Positions 36,248 to 45,360 of a stretch of 64,000 nt of DNA are shown here, in pieces. The position numbers and the translations under genes are program-made. The stretch is from positions 62,001 to 126,000 of the forward strand of contig CAKUFK010000004.1 of assembly GCA_934647945.1 (NCBI GenBank), read 5' to 3'. Numbering within the stretch: the stretch's first letter is position 1; every line of letters begins with the position of its first letter. The stretch comes from an uncultured Eubacteriales bacterium (GTDB lineage: Bacteria > Bacillota > Clostridia > Oscillospirales > Acutalibacteraceae). The notes below the pieces were generated by a model. That model worked only from the letters and a program-made list of their open reading frames with translations. It had not been told where the DNA came from and searched no databases.

Positions 36248-37663
36248 TTATTCTATAGTGTTTCGGAACGGCTTTTTTATGGCGCCGGCATCCGAAAAAA
36301 GCAGCCGCCGGTACCGGGCGAAGACCAGCGCGGTTACCGCCACCGCCAGAAAATCCGCAACCGGCTCTGCGGCGAAGACACCGCCCGCGCCCCACAGCCG
36401 GGAGAAAACCAAAACCAGCGGGATCAGCAGCAAGACCTTGCGCAGCAGGGCGAGAAACAGCGAAATCCCCGCCCGCCCCGTCGCGACAAAGGTTTGCTGA
36501 CAGGCGGTCTGAATGCCGAGCAGCAGGGCCATGAGCATGTACACCCTCAGCGCCGGCACGGCGACGGAGAACAGCGTCGCGTCGCTGCTGAACATCCGGA
36601 CAAACAGGCCTGGGAACAACATGACGAGCGACCACAGAACCGCGGTAAAGGTCAAGGATGAGCGCAGGAACAAGGTAAATGTCTTCTTGACCCGGTCAAA
36701 CTGTCCTGCTCCGTAATTGAAGCTGAGGATCGGCTGCACGCTCTGTCCCAGCCCGACCAAGGGCAGCAAAAGCAGCTGCATCACGCTCGCAAGGATGGAA
36801 TACGCGCCGATCGCCCGCTCCGCGGCCGCCATATCCGGGCTTACCGCCTTCAGGCTCATGTTGATGACGATCCCGACCAGGCTTTCGGTAGCGTTCATGA
36901 TGAACGGCGACACCCCCAGCGCCAGCACCGGGCCGATCCGGCTCCAGCGCGGCCTCATGCGGGACAGCCGGAGCTTCAACCGGGTCCGCCTGCCGCAGAG
37001 GAACACCATCACCCAAACGGCCGACAGGCACTGGGAAATCACGGTCGCAATGGCCGCGCCCCGCACCCCCATGCCCATGCCGTAAATCAGGATCGGGTCG
37101 AGAACGATGTTGGTCACGGCCCCGAGCAGGACAGTGAGCATACTCATGACGGCGAGGCCCTGTGTGTTGATAAAGGCGTTGAGGCCGAGCACCAGCAGGA
37201 CCGGCAGCGTGCCGGCAAGATACGTCCGGAAATACGCGACCGCGGGTTCGATGATGCTGTCCGTCGCCCCGACCAGATACAGCAGGTCCCGGCAAAATAT
37301 CTGGCATACCGCCAGAATCACCACGGAGAATCCGACCAGCAGGGGCAGACAGTTGCCCAGGATATCCTCGGCACCCTCCCGGTCGCCGCCGCCGAGCTTG
37401 ATGGCGGCCAACGCCGAGCCGCCCGCGCCGATCATGGTTCCGAAGGCCGACACGATCATAATCAGCGGCAGGCACACACCCAGGGCGCCCAGGGAGCGCA
37501 CCCCCTCGTCGCCAGGCAGATTGCCTATGTACATGCGGTCCACCATATTGTAAAGCGCGTTGATAAGCTGGGCCGTGATCGCCGGGACGGCCAGGCGGAC
37601 CATCAGCCGGCCCACGCTGTCGCCGCGCAGATCGGCCGGCGGCCGGGGACGCAGGGAAAACAC
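36248..37663 (-). CDS. MATE family multidrug/cation antiporter
   Basis: 471 aa, GTG start at 37663 with AAGGAGAGG 8 nt upstream. Twelve hydrophobic segments in two halves. The opening [37 protein letters not shown] is the MATE TM1 region, with [21 protein letters not shown] near the end. MATE proteins export drugs or metabolites using Na+ or H+ gradients. It lies 113 nt after the transketolase pair with a hairpin between, so independent transcription is possible. Confidence 0.93.
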   Translation of the reverse strand: MFSLRPRPPADLRGDSVGRLMVRLAVPAITAQLINALYNMVDRMYIGNLPGDEGVRSLGALGVCLPLIMIVSAFGTMIGAGGSALAAIKLGGGDREGAEDILGNCLPLLVGFSVVILAVCQIFCRDLLYLVGATDSIIEPAVAYFRTYLAGTLPVLLVLGLNAFINTQGLAVMSMLTVLLGAVTNIVLDPILIYGMGMGVRGAAIATVISQCLSAVWVMVFLCGRRTRLKLRLSRMRPRWSRIGPVLALGVSPFIMNATESLVGIVINMSLKAVSPDMAAAERAIGAYSILASVMQLLLLPLVGLGQSVQPILSFNYGAGQFDRVKKTFTLFLRSSLTFTAVLWSLVMLFPGLFVRMFSSDATLFSVAVPALRVYMLMALLLGIQTACQQTFVATGRAGISLFLALLRKVLLLIPLVLVFSRLWGAGGVFAAEPVADFLAVAVTALVFARYRRLLFSDAGAIKKPFRNTIE

Positions 37664-37704
37664 CGCGGAATCCTCTCCTTCAATCTGTTCGGGGAAGCAG
37701 ACAC

Positions 37705-37736
37705 GCGGCGGTTTCCCGAATCCGGGAAACCGCCGC
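37705..37736 (-). terminator. Hairpin after the transketolase genes
   Basis: Perfect 14-bp stem GCGGCGGTTTCCCG/CGGGAAACCGCCGC. No T run follows on the minus strand, so it may be a weak terminator or an mRNA-end stabiliser. Confidence 0.55.
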
Positions 37737-37776
37737 TCCGGAATGCACGATCGGGTATCCGATTGGCATTTGAGTC

Positions 37777-38724
37777 TTACGATTTGCGGCGGACAGCCTC
37801 ACGGGCCGTCTCGGCAATATGCGCGGCGGAAAGGCCGAACAGGGGCAGCAGCTCGAGCGCCGGCCCCGATTTGCCGAAGGTGTCGTTGACACCCACCCGT
37901 AGAACCGGCACCGGCACCGTCTCGCAGACCACTTCGGCCACCGCACCGCCCAGGCCGCCGATAATGCTGTGCTCCTCGGCGGTGACGATAGCGCCGGTTT
38001 CCTTCGCCGCGCGCACGATGCAGTCCCGGTCGATGGGTTTGATGGTCGCCATGTCGATCACCCGGGCCGCGATCCCCTCGTTTTTCAGGATTTCAGCCGC
38101 GGACAGCGCCTCGCCGACCATCAGGCCGGTCGCGATGATGGCGACATCGTCCCCCTCGGTCATCCGGACAGCCTTGCCGATTTCAAAACGGTAATCCTCC
38201 CCGAACAGCACCGGCACCGCCAGACGCCCGAACCGCAGGTATACCGGACCGTCTATTTCCAAAGCGGCGCGGACCGCCTGCCGGGCCTCGGTGTCATCGG
38301 CAGGGTTCAGGATGGTCATGCCGGGGATGGTCCGCATCAGGGCGATATCCTCACAGCACTGATGGGTCGCGCCGTCCTCGCCGACCGAGATGCCCGCATG
38401 GGTCGCGCCGATCTTGACATTCAGGTGGGGATAGCCGATGGAGTTGCGCACCTGTTCAAACGCGCGCCCGGCCGCAAACATCGCAAACGAGGAGGCAAAC
38501 ACCTTTTTCCCCGCGGCGGCGAGTCCAGCCGCGATGCCCATCATATTGCTCTCCGCAATGCCGCAGTCGAAAAACCGGTCGGGATACGCCTTTTTAAAGC
38601 CGCCGGTTTTGGTGGCCGCCGCGAGGTCCGCGTCGAGCACCACCAGATCCGGGTATTCCTCCGCCAGCTCGATCAGGGCCGCGCCATAGGAATCCCGGGT
38701 CGCTTTTTTCATGACGTCCGTCAT
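37777..38724 (-). CDS. Transketolase, C-terminal subunit
   Basis: 315 aa carrying the pyrimidine-binding (PYR) and C-terminal domains of transketolase. It opens ATRDSYGAALIELAEEYPDLVVLDADLA. The PYR-domain Glu is in FFDCGIAESNMMGIAAGLA, then SSFAMFAAGRAFEQVRNSI and THAGISVGEDGATHQ. The C-terminal domain starts near GDDVAIIATGLMVGEAL. GGAGG is 8 nt before the ATG. The N-terminal subunit gene ends 2 nt upstream, so the two form one enzyme from adjacent genes, as in many Clostridia and archaea. Confidence 0.95.
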   Translation of the reverse strand: MTDVMKKATRDSYGAALIELAEEYPDLVVLDADLAAATKTGGFKKAYPDRFFDCGIAESNMMGIAAGLAAAGKKVFASSFAMFAAGRAFEQVRNSIGYPHLNVKIGATHAGISVGEDGATHQCCEDIALMRTIPGMTILNPADDTEARQAVRAALEIDGPVYLRFGRLAVPVLFGEDYRFEIGKAVRMTEGDDVAIIATGLMVGEALSAAEILKNEGIAARVIDMATIKPIDRDCIVRAAKETGAIVTAEEHSIIGGLGGAVAEVVCETVPVPVLRVGVNDTFGKSGPALELLPLFGLSAAHIAETAREAVRRKS

Positions 38725-38726
38725 TG

Positions 38727-39572
38727 TTACGCCTCCTCCGCCTTCGCAAGCGCGGCTTCCAGTTCCGCCATCGCCTTGTGGTATTGTTCCTCGTTGGGTG
38801 CCGAGCCGTGCCAGCTCACCTGGTCCTCCATAAACGAGACGCCGCGGCCCTTGTGGGTCTTCTGGATGATGGCGGTGGGCCGGCCTTTACAGGCCTTTGC
38901 GGCCTCGAACGCCCGCTCGATTTGGTCAAAATCGTGGCCGTCGATTTCCTCCACATGGAATCCGAACGCCTCGAATTTTTCCGGAATGGGATAGGGCGAA
39001 TTGACCTCTTCCACCGTTCCGTCGATCTGCAGGTTGTTGTTGTCCACCACGACGCATAGGTTATCGAGCTTCTTATGGGCGGCGAACATAGCGGCCTCCC
39101 ATACCTGCCCCTCCTCGATCTCACCATCGCCTAAAACCGCGTAGGTGCGCCAGGGGGCGCCGTCCAGCTTGGCGGCGAGCGCCATACCCACCGCGGCCGA
39201 TATCCCCTGCCCGAGCGAGCCGGTGGACATGTCCACGCCCGGCGTGCCCTTCATATCGGGATGCCCCTGGAGCATCCCGCCGACCTTCCGGAGCTTCTTT
39301 ACCTCTTCCTCTGGGAAAAAGCCCCGGAGCGCCAGCGCACCGTAAAGCGCGGGCGCGCAGTGCCCCTTCGAGAGGACAAACCGGTCCCGTCCCTCCCACC
39401 GGGGACGGGCTGGATCCACGTTCAGCTCCGAAAAATAGAGATACGCCAGCGTATCCGCCACCGACAGGGAACCGCCGGGATGCCCGCTTTTCGCATGAAA
39501 CGTCCCTTCGATGACCTTCATGCGGATCCGGGCTGCGGCTGCGGCCAGCCGCCTCTTCTTGGAAACATCCAT
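38727..39572 (-). CDS. Transketolase, N-terminal subunit
   Basis: 281 aa with the pyrophosphate-binding half: AKSGHPGGSLSVADTLAYLYF, RDRFVLSKGHCAPALYGALA, TGSLGQGISAAVGMALA and the ThDP motif GDGEIEEGQVWEAAMFAAHKKLDNL followed by VVDNNNLQIDG. It pairs with the downstream C-terminal subunit to transfer two-carbon units in the non-oxidative pentose phosphate pathway. GGAAGG precedes the ATG. It is divergent from the PrsA-like lipoprotein gene; a TATACT box lies near 39635-39640 on the minus strand but the matching -35 is poor. Confidence 0.95.
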   Translation of the reverse strand: MDVSKKRRLAAAAARIRMKVIEGTFHAKSGHPGGSLSVADTLAYLYFSELNVDPARPRWEGRDRFVLSKGHCAPALYGALALRGFFPEEEVKKLRKVGGMLQGHPDMKGTPGVDMSTGSLGQGISAAVGMALAAKLDGAPWRTYAVLGDGEIEEGQVWEAAMFAAHKKLDNLCVVVDNNNLQIDGTVEEVNSPYPIPEKFEAFGFHVEEIDGHDFDQIERAFEAAKACKGRPTAIIQKTHKGRGVSFMEDQVSWHGSAPNEEQYHKAMAELEAALAKAEEA

Positions 39573-39792
39573 CCGTTACCCTTCCTTTCCCGGCCGCGCG
39601 GCTTCCCGGCCGCAGCGGCCATACAGCATACGGATGTAGTATACCACAACCGTCCGGAAAACACCAGCGGACGGCAGGAAAAAGTTGGGTTCCCAAGATC
39701 GGAAGATTCGGTGAATTTGCCGAGTCTCGCTTTCCATGCCCCGCCTTGTCCCCGGCCACAAATTTCCGATAAATTTTCGACGGGAAAAGCAG

Positions 39793-39821
39793 TGGACAAA
39801 TTCGTAACCGTCCTGTATAAT
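39793..39821 (+). promoter_or_regulatory. Promoter of the PrsA/SurA-like lipoprotein
   Basis: TGGACA (39793-39798) and TATAAT (39816-39821), 17-bp spacer, about 38 nt before the start codon. Confidence 0.8.
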
Positions 39822-39859
39822 ATAAGAATCGTGCGGCACAACGAATGGAGGTACAACAT

Positions 39860-41101
39860 ATGAGGACGTTCAAACGCATAGCCTGCGCTGCCGTGGCGGC
39901 GTGTTTCGCGTTTTCCCTGACGCTGACCGGCTGTTCCACCCCGGAATACGCCATGACGGTGGACGGCAGGCAATATACCACCGGCGAATACCTTGCCTAC
40001 CTGTACAATGTCTATTATTCCATGGCGCAAAACATGGCTATGTATCAGGCGTACGGCATGGACCCATGGGCGCAGACCGTCCCCTACGGCGAGGGGGACG
40101 CCGCCGAAAATATTTCCACCGCCGAGTTCATCAAACGGACGGCTCAGGATTCCATCATCCGGCAGAAGGCCATCGAGAACCTCCTCGAACAGAAAAACAT
40201 CCCGCTCGACGCGGAAAAGCTCGCCGAGGTGGAGGAGACGCTGGCCGAGCTCGGATCCAATGCCTATATCGCCTACGGTTTCAATAACGAGAGCTTTGCC
40301 AAAATGTACAAGGCCACCCAGCTCAACGAGTGGTCCCTCTTCTACGGCACCTATGACAAAGGCGGTGTCAACCCGATGTCCGAAGAGGAGATCCGGAAGT
40401 ATTTCGACGACAATTTCCTCAGCTACAAGATCATCGAATTCAAGCTCGTCGACACCTCCAACCAGCCGCTCGACGACGATGTCATCCAGGATTACCGCGA
40501 CCGCCTGGCCAAATATTTGGCTGAATTTGAAAAGCTGGGCGTGACCAGCGACAATTTCGACACCGTGATCAAGATGAAGGAAGAGGACGACATGCCCGAC
40601 GACTCCGAAGATAGCGGCTCTTCCGGCGAGTCCTCTTCCACTACGACCGCTTCGTCCGGCACGACCTCCACTTCCGCCACCGATGGAACCACCGCCACAA
40701 CAGGCACCGGCGATGCAGGGGACAGCGGCGATACGGAGGACACCGATTCCACCACCGATCCCAACCGGCAGGATATCGACGCGAATATCTATGGGGATGA
40801 GGATTTCACCAACGCGGTCAAAAAGGTGGAGATCGGTACGGCCTCCATCCAGGAATATAAAAAGAACGGCACCACCGACACCATCGCCCTGATTTACCGC
40901 ATGGATCCGCAGCAGGACCGCAAAGACGGCAAGGATTTCTTCACCGAAAAGCGCAGCGACATCATCTACGGCGCCAAGTATGAGGAATACGACAAGGAAG
41001 TCACCGACTATATCAAAACGCTGGAGGTTTCCTACGTCGACCGTGCCATCAAGGCCTGTAAGCCCGAAAACTTCGAAGCTGTCGCTCGAAACAACGCCTG
41101 A
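39860..41101 (+). CDS. PrsA/SurA-N-like lipoprotein, putative extracytoplasmic foldase
   Basis: 413 aa from the ATG at 39860, 8 nt after GGAGG. Signal peptide with lipobox LTGC (about residues 26-29). The next 200 residues are helical and resemble SurA N-terminal chaperone domains (AMTVDGRQYTTGEYLAYLYNVYYSM; IRQKAIENLLEQKNI). Residues about 245-305 form a Ser/Thr/Asp/Gly-rich linker. The last 100 residues sit where a parvulin domain would be but show no clear rotamase motif. A lipid-anchored chaperone for secreted proteins is the best guess; isomerase activity is doubtful. Confidence 0.75.
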   Translation: MRTFKRIACAAVAACFAFSLTLTGCSTPEYAMTVDGRQYTTGEYLAYLYNVYYSMAQNMAMYQAYGMDPWAQTVPYGEGDAAENISTAEFIKRTAQDSIIRQKAIENLLEQKNIPLDAEKLAEVEETLAELGSNAYIAYGFNNESFAKMYKATQLNEWSLFYGTYDKGGVNPMSEEEIRKYFDDNFLSYKIIEFKLVDTSNQPLDDDVIQDYRDRLAKYLAEFEKLGVTSDNFDTVIKMKEEDDMPDDSEDSGSSGESSSTTTASSGTTSTSATDGTTATTGTGDAGDSGDTEDTDSTTDPNRQDIDANIYGDEDFTNAVKKVEIGTASIQEYKKNGTTDTIALIYRMDPQQDRKDGKDFFTEKRSDIIYGAKYEEYDKEVTDYIKTLEVSYVDRAIKACKPENFEAVARNNA

Positions 41102-41125
41102 CCGCCGAGGGACACTCCGCATGAT

Positions 41126-41165
41126 AAAACGGGACCGGTTTTCACCGGTCCCGTTTTGATTTTTG
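41126..41165 (+). terminator. Terminator of the PrsA-like gene
   Basis: 13-bp stem AAAACGGGACCGG/CCGGTCCCGTTTT followed by GATTTTT. Confidence 0.9.
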
Positions 41166-41270
41166 CCTATATCCGGAAAGAAAAGGGCCCTTTTCCCATC
41201 AGACGACATGCCAAAACAACTGCACACCCTGCCGCCGCGCCCATCCAGATCCCGCTTCTTTGGATGAGAT

Positions 41271-41753
41271 TCAGGCGGGTTCGTCGGGCGCCTGCATATC
41301 CGTATGGAGCGGGCTTCCCTCCTCCCGGAAAAAATCCCGGAGATTCTCCATAGCCCGGGTCAGCGCGTCGAGCTCCTGTTCGGGCAGGCCGTCCACGACC
41401 GCCCGTGCCATCCGGCGATGGAAACGCTTATGGGCATACGCCAGCGCCCGTCCCCGTTCAGTCAGGCGCACCCGCACCACACGGCGGTCGGCCGTTTCCC
41501 GCACCCGCTCGAGATACTGTTTCGCCTCCAGACGTTTGACGCCGGTCGTCATGGTACTGACCGTCACCCGGGTGGCCGCGGCCAGGGATGAAATGGTAGC
41601 CTGTTCATCCTGGGCAACGGCATCCAGCAAATGGAGCTCCGTCACCGTCACGGTCTCCCTGGTGGCGCGGCGGAGAGACTGCTCCTCCACCTTGAGAATC
41701 GCATTGAAGGTCTCGACCAGCAGGGTATTGAGAGACTCCAGACGCGGATCCAT
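41271..41753 (-). CDS. MarR family transcriptional regulator
   Basis: 160 aa. The winged helix is clear: TVTELHLLDAVAQDEQATISSLAAATRVTVSTMTTGVKRLEAKQYLERVRETADRRVVRVRLTERG, flanked by dimerization helices. The N-terminal ETFNAILKVEEQSLR resembles FabT-type MarR proteins, but no fatty-acid genes are nearby. It begins 24 nt after the zinc-PLC gene and is the last gene of an ABC exporter-PLC-MarR cluster. It may regulate that cluster (inference). Confidence 0.92.
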   Translation of the reverse strand: MDPRLESLNTLLVETFNAILKVEEQSLRRATRETVTVTELHLLDAVAQDEQATISSLAAATRVTVSTMTTGVKRLEAKQYLERVRETADRRVVRVRLTERGRALAYAHKRFHRRMARAVVDGLPEQELDALTRAMENLRDFFREEGSPLHTDMQAPDEPA

Positions 41754-41777
41754 GGCAACACCTCCCTACTTAACATC

Positions 41778-42392
41778 TCAGGCGGCGCGGATAAGACGGC
41801 GGCGGACAAACGGCAGCCGTTTCCAGGCAGCGGGCCTTGCCGGCCTGTTCAGGCACAGGCGCAGGATAGCACAGGCCGTCTGTGTCCCGGCCGCCGCGGC
41901 ATAATCGAGATCCCCAGCCGGGGAATAGCTGTCCGTCTCCCGTTCCCGGAGCATCCTTTGCAGCTGCCGGAACACCGCATCGCCAGTTTCCGCTCCATAA
42001 AAATCACAGGACTCTTTCCAAACCGGACGGGGACTCAGATGCCCCTGCTCCGCCTCGTACAATCGATGCTCGCGCAGGCTTCCTTTAAACGACGCGGTAT
42101 GGACAAAGCAGGTGAAATCGCATATGTAATGGGAAATGATGCCCAGGCGAAGGGAGCGCCAGCGGGACAGGACCTTCCGGCCGTCAAGCCCGCGGCGGCA
42201 ATACCGGCGGATCATCCGTTCCACCATCCGGCCGGCGGAATCCAGCTCATGCAGATGCAGCAGGCGCTGGTGGCTGCAGTCGGGAAATACATTCCCCCAG
42301 GAGAACCAGCGGGGGTTGATCTGTACATTCAGGCATCCTTCGCAGCCCTCCCGGATCAGCTCCGAGAGGCCGCGGTGTATCCGGGTTTTCAA
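41778..42392 (-). CDS. Zinc-dependent phospholipase C-like protein
   Basis: 204 aa from TTG 42392, about 10 nt after AAAAGGAG; the upstream frame overlaps the ABC gene. The segments INPRWFSWGNVFPDCSHQ, LRLGIISHYICDFTCFVHTASF and LREHRLYE give the His/Asp-rich pattern of the zinc-dependent PLC/P1-nuclease-like family common in Clostridia. Predicted metal ligands include the His and Asp of SHYICDF and EHRLYE. No signal peptide, so the known secreted phospholipase role may not apply. Lies between the ABC exporter and MarR genes. Confidence 0.75.
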   Translation of the reverse strand: MKTRIHRGLSELIREGCEGCLNVQINPRWFSWGNVFPDCSHQRLLHLHELDSAGRMVERMIRRYCRRGLDGRKVLSRWRSLRLGIISHYICDFTCFVHTASFKGSLREHRLYEAEQGHLSPRPVWKESCDFYGAETGDAVFRQLQRMLRERETDSYSPAGDLDYAAAAGTQTACAILRLCLNRPARPAAWKRLPFVRRRLIRAA

Positions 42393-42444
42393 TGGGTGCA
42401 GGCTCCTTTTCAGACAGGATGGATACGCAGCGCGTATGGCTTCA

Positions 42445-44211
42445 TTATACGCGGATATCTCCCGAAAAACCAGAGGCAAATTCGGGGGAACAGAACCCGC
42501 CTTCGTACTGCACCCGATAGAGCCGGGCGTAGGCACCGTCCCGCGCCATCAGCTCCTCATGGGTGCCGATCTCCTGAATGCCGCTGCTGTCGATATAGGC
42601 GATCTCATCCGCGCCCCGGATAGTGGAGAGGCGGTGGGCGATCACCAGGGTGGTCCGTCCCTGCGACAATTTATCAAAGGCGGCCTGAATATGCGCTTCG
42701 GTCACCGTGTCAAGCGCCGATGTCGCTTCATCCAGGATCAGGATGGACGGATTCTTGAGAAAGATGCGGGCAATACTTACCCGCTGCTTCTGTCCGCCCG
42801 ACAGCATGATGCCCCGTTCTCCCACGTACGTCTGATACCCGTCCGGCATAGCGAGGATATCCTCATGGATCTCGGCCTTTTTCGCCGCTTCGACCACCTC
42901 GTCATCGGTCGCGCCGATGCGGCCGTATCGGATATTCTCGAGAATGGTGCCCGCAAAGAGCAGCACCTCCTGCTGCACGATCCCGACCTGCTCCCGCAGG
43001 GAGGCGAGGGTGATGTCCCGGATATTCCGGCCGTCGATCCGGATCTCACCCGCGTCGATCTCGTAGAAGCGCGGGATCAGGTGGCAGAGCGTGCTTTTCC
43101 CTCCTCCGGAGGGGCCCACCAGCGCCAGCGTCTCCCCGGCACGGATATGCAGGTTGATCCCGGTCAGGACACTGACCCCTTCGTCATAGGAAAAGGCCAC
43201 GTCCCGGAACTCCACCTCCCCCCGCACGCAGGCAAGCGGGGAAGCGCCGGGCGCGTCGGTGATATCCGGCTCCACCGCCATCAGCTCCCGGAACCGCGAA
43301 AAGCCCGCCATGCCGACGGTATACTGTTCGACGAAACTGGACAGGCGCCGGATGGGCTGCAAGAATGTGCCGACATACAGTGAAAAGGTGATCAGATCGA
43401 TGTAGTCGAGATCCCCCCGCATGATGAGGAAACCGCCAAAGGCGATGACCGCGACGTTCATGATAGAACTCAGGAAGTCGAGCCCGGAGATGAAAATTCC
43501 CATCTCCCGGTAGTAATCCCGTTTCGCGGTACGGTATCGGGCGTTGCCCTTCTCGAACTTCTCGATTTCATACGCCTCGTTGTGAAAGGCCCTGGCCACC
43601 CGTACCCCCGAAATACTCGATTCGATGTCCGCGTTGATGCCGGCGGTGCGTTCCTTGACCTGACGGGAGGCCGCCATCATCCGTCCCCGGCGCCAGATGG
43701 TGAAGAGCAGGATCAGGGGGATCAGGACCAGGATGAGCACCGCCAGCTGCCACCGGATGGTGAACATGATCCCGACCGCGCCCGCCAGGGTCAGCACCGA
43801 GATGAACAGATCCTCGGGGCCATGGTGCGCGAGCTCAACCACTTCAAACAGGTCGTTGACCACCCGGGACATCAGATGCCCGATCCGATGCTGATCATAG
43901 AAACGGAACGGTAGGGTTTGCAGGTGGCGGAAAAGTTCACTCCGCATGTCCGCCTCCATCTGCACGCCGAGCATATGGCCCCAGGTATTGACAAAATATT
44001 GAAAGCACGCCCGGAGAAGATAGGCAGCGACCAGCGCCCCCATCACACAGAAAAACGCCGCGTAAGCGTTTTGAGGCAGCAGGTTCTGCATCGCGTAACG
44101 GGAGGTGATCGGGAAAAGCAGGTCCACCGCCGCGATCATGAGCGCACAGAACATGTCCGCCGCGAATAATTTGATATGAGGGCGGTAGTACCGCGCAAAC
44201 TGCCGTATCAT
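42445..44211 (-). CDS. ABC exporter half-transporter (permease + ATPase)
   Basis: 588 aa. Six membrane helices in residues 1-310 (MIRQFARYYRPHIKLFAADMF ...), then an ATPase domain with Walker A VGPSGGGKST, Q-loop IVQQEVLLFAGTILENI, signature LSGGQKQRVSIAR, Walker B ILILDEATSALD and H-loop IAHRLSTI. It is a single half-transporter and so probably a homodimer exporting lipid or drug. GGGAGG precedes the ATG. Downstream partners are the zinc-PLC-like and MarR genes. Confidence 0.95.
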   Translation of the reverse strand: MIRQFARYYRPHIKLFAADMFCALMIAAVDLLFPITSRYAMQNLLPQNAYAAFFCVMGALVAAYLLRACFQYFVNTWGHMLGVQMEADMRSELFRHLQTLPFRFYDQHRIGHLMSRVVNDLFEVVELAHHGPEDLFISVLTLAGAVGIMFTIRWQLAVLILVLIPLILLFTIWRRGRMMAASRQVKERTAGINADIESSISGVRVARAFHNEAYEIEKFEKGNARYRTAKRDYYREMGIFISGLDFLSSIMNVAVIAFGGFLIMRGDLDYIDLITFSLYVGTFLQPIRRLSSFVEQYTVGMAGFSRFRELMAVEPDITDAPGASPLACVRGEVEFRDVAFSYDEGVSVLTGINLHIRAGETLALVGPSGGGKSTLCHLIPRFYEIDAGEIRIDGRNIRDITLASLREQVGIVQQEVLLFAGTILENIRYGRIGATDDEVVEAAKKAEIHEDILAMPDGYQTYVGERGIMLSGGQKQRVSIARIFLKNPSILILDEATSALDTVTEAHIQAAFDKLSQGRTTLVIAHRLSTIRGADEIAYIDSSGIQEIGTHEELMARDGAYARLYRVQYEGGFCSPEFASGFSGDIRV

Positions 44212-44283
44212 GGAATCGTCTGGCCTCCCTATGTAATGTGAATTGGACGGTAAACCATTCCTCTTTAACCGGCCAGCGGCAAT

Positions 44284-44320
44284 ACAGAGGGGCCCGTTCC
44301 CTGCGGGAGCGGGCCCCGTT
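44284..44320 (-). terminator. Terminator-like hairpin before the ABC gene
   Basis: Stem GGGGCCCG-TTCCC with GGGAG-CGGGCCCC (44289-44317), just after the stop of the coiled-coil gene at 44334. Only CTCTGTATT follows, so the T tract is weak. Confidence 0.6.
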
Positions 44321-44333
44321 GACCACCATCTTT

Positions 44334-44816
44334 TTAAGAATCCTCGTCCTCCGGCTGACCGGCCGGGCGGGTGGGATTTCGCAGCACCTGGCGCGCCTGA
44401 CGGAGCTCCCCAAGATGCTTAGCCATGGTCTCTTCGGTCCGTTTGAGCACATCCTCCGCAAAATCGTTGGCGCCGCGCCTCATTTCTCTCGCCTTCTGCT
44501 GCGCCTGGCCGAGGATTTCTCCAGCTTTCTGCTGCGCCTGGCGCACCACCTCTTCATGGGCGATCAGGCTGCGGGCGCGTTCCTCGGCGTTGCGCACAAT
44601 CCCTTCCGCTTCCCGCTTGGCCGTCGCGATGATATCGGCCCGGTCGGAGACGATAGCCCTGGCCTGGCGCACCTCGCTGGGGATGTTCCCGCGGATGTCG
44701 TCGATGATGTCCCGCAGATGATTGGCGTCCACCACACATCTGCCGCCGGACAAAGGAAAGCTCCACGCTTTGTCGATCATGTCGTCGATCTGGTCGAGCA
44801 GTTCTTCTACCGTCAT
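44334..44816 (-). CDS. Conserved coiled-coil protein (ATP synthase B-like helix)
   Basis: 160 aa, soluble. MTVEELLDQIDDMIDKAWSFPLSGGRCVVDANHLRDIIDDIRGNIPSEVRQAR is followed by a continuous heptad-rich helix (residues about 60-140; REAEGIVRNAEERARSLIAHEEVVRQAQQKAGEILGQAQQKAREMRRGA). This N-terminal motif and the placement after coaD are conserved in Clostridia, where annotation as 'ATPase' reflects only B-subunit-like coils. No ATP-binding motif is present. Possible roles in division or envelope scaffolding are speculative. Confidence 0.8.
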   Translation of the reverse strand: MTVEELLDQIDDMIDKAWSFPLSGGRCVVDANHLRDIIDDIRGNIPSEVRQARAIVSDRADIIATAKREAEGIVRNAEERARSLIAHEEVVRQAQQKAGEILGQAQQKAREMRRGANDFAEDVLKRTEETMAKHLGELRQARQVLRNPTRPAGQPEDEDS

Positions 44817-44868
44817 TGTAAGACCATTCCTTTCCTTCGAACGTCACCGGGACAAACCGCGGAAGATG

Positions 44869-45360
44869 TCAGTCCTTCCGGGTCCCCCCAATTTTCTGCA
44901 GGATATCCGGCAGGATACAGGCCGGTACAAAGCCCGTGATATCCCCGCCGAGGCTCGCCACCTGTTTGACGAGGCTGGACGAGAGGTACATATGCTCCGC
45001 CGTCGTGGTCAGGAAGACCGTTTCGACAAGAGGGTTGAGCTTGCGGTTGGTCAGCGCCATCTGAAACTCGTATTCGAAATCCGACATGGCGCGCAGGCCT
45101 TTGACGATCACGTTGGCCCCCTTGAGGCGGGCGTATTCCGCCAACAGGCCGCCGTAGGCGTCCACCTCGACATTGGGCAGGTCGGCGGTGGCCCGCCGCA
45201 GGAAATCCACCCGCTCCTCCCGCGTGAAGGCCGGAACCTTCTGGGAATTCGTCATCACCACCACCGTCACCTGGTCGAACATAGCGGCCGCACGGCGAAT
45301 GATATCCAAATGGCCGTGGGTCACAGGGTCAAAACTGCCCGGACATATCGCGCTCCTCAT
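44869..45360 (-). CDS. coaD: Phosphopantetheine adenylyltransferase
   Basis: 163 aa, standard length. Penultimate step of coenzyme A synthesis (4'-phosphopantetheine + ATP to dephospho-CoA). The nucleotidyltransferase signature is CPGSFDPVTHGHLDIIRRA. The conserved KGLRAMSDFEYEFQMALTNRKL and YLSSSLVKQVASLGGDITGFVP follow. The start overlaps the rsmD stop by 4 nt (ATGA), the usual rsmD-coaD coupling. Confidence 0.97.
   Translation of the reverse strand: MRSAICPGSFDPVTHGHLDIIRRAAAMFDQVTVVVMTNSQKVPAFTREERVDFLRRATADLPNVEVDAYGGLLAEYARLKGANVIVKGLRAMSDFEYEFQMALTNRKLNPLVETVFLTTTAEHMYLSSSLVKQVASLGGDITGFVPACILPDILQKIGGTRKD

Noticed and set aside
37777..39572. Transketolase split as a frameshifted single gene
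   Set aside because: Each half has its own ribosome site and start codon, and separate N- and C-terminal subunit genes are common in Clostridia.
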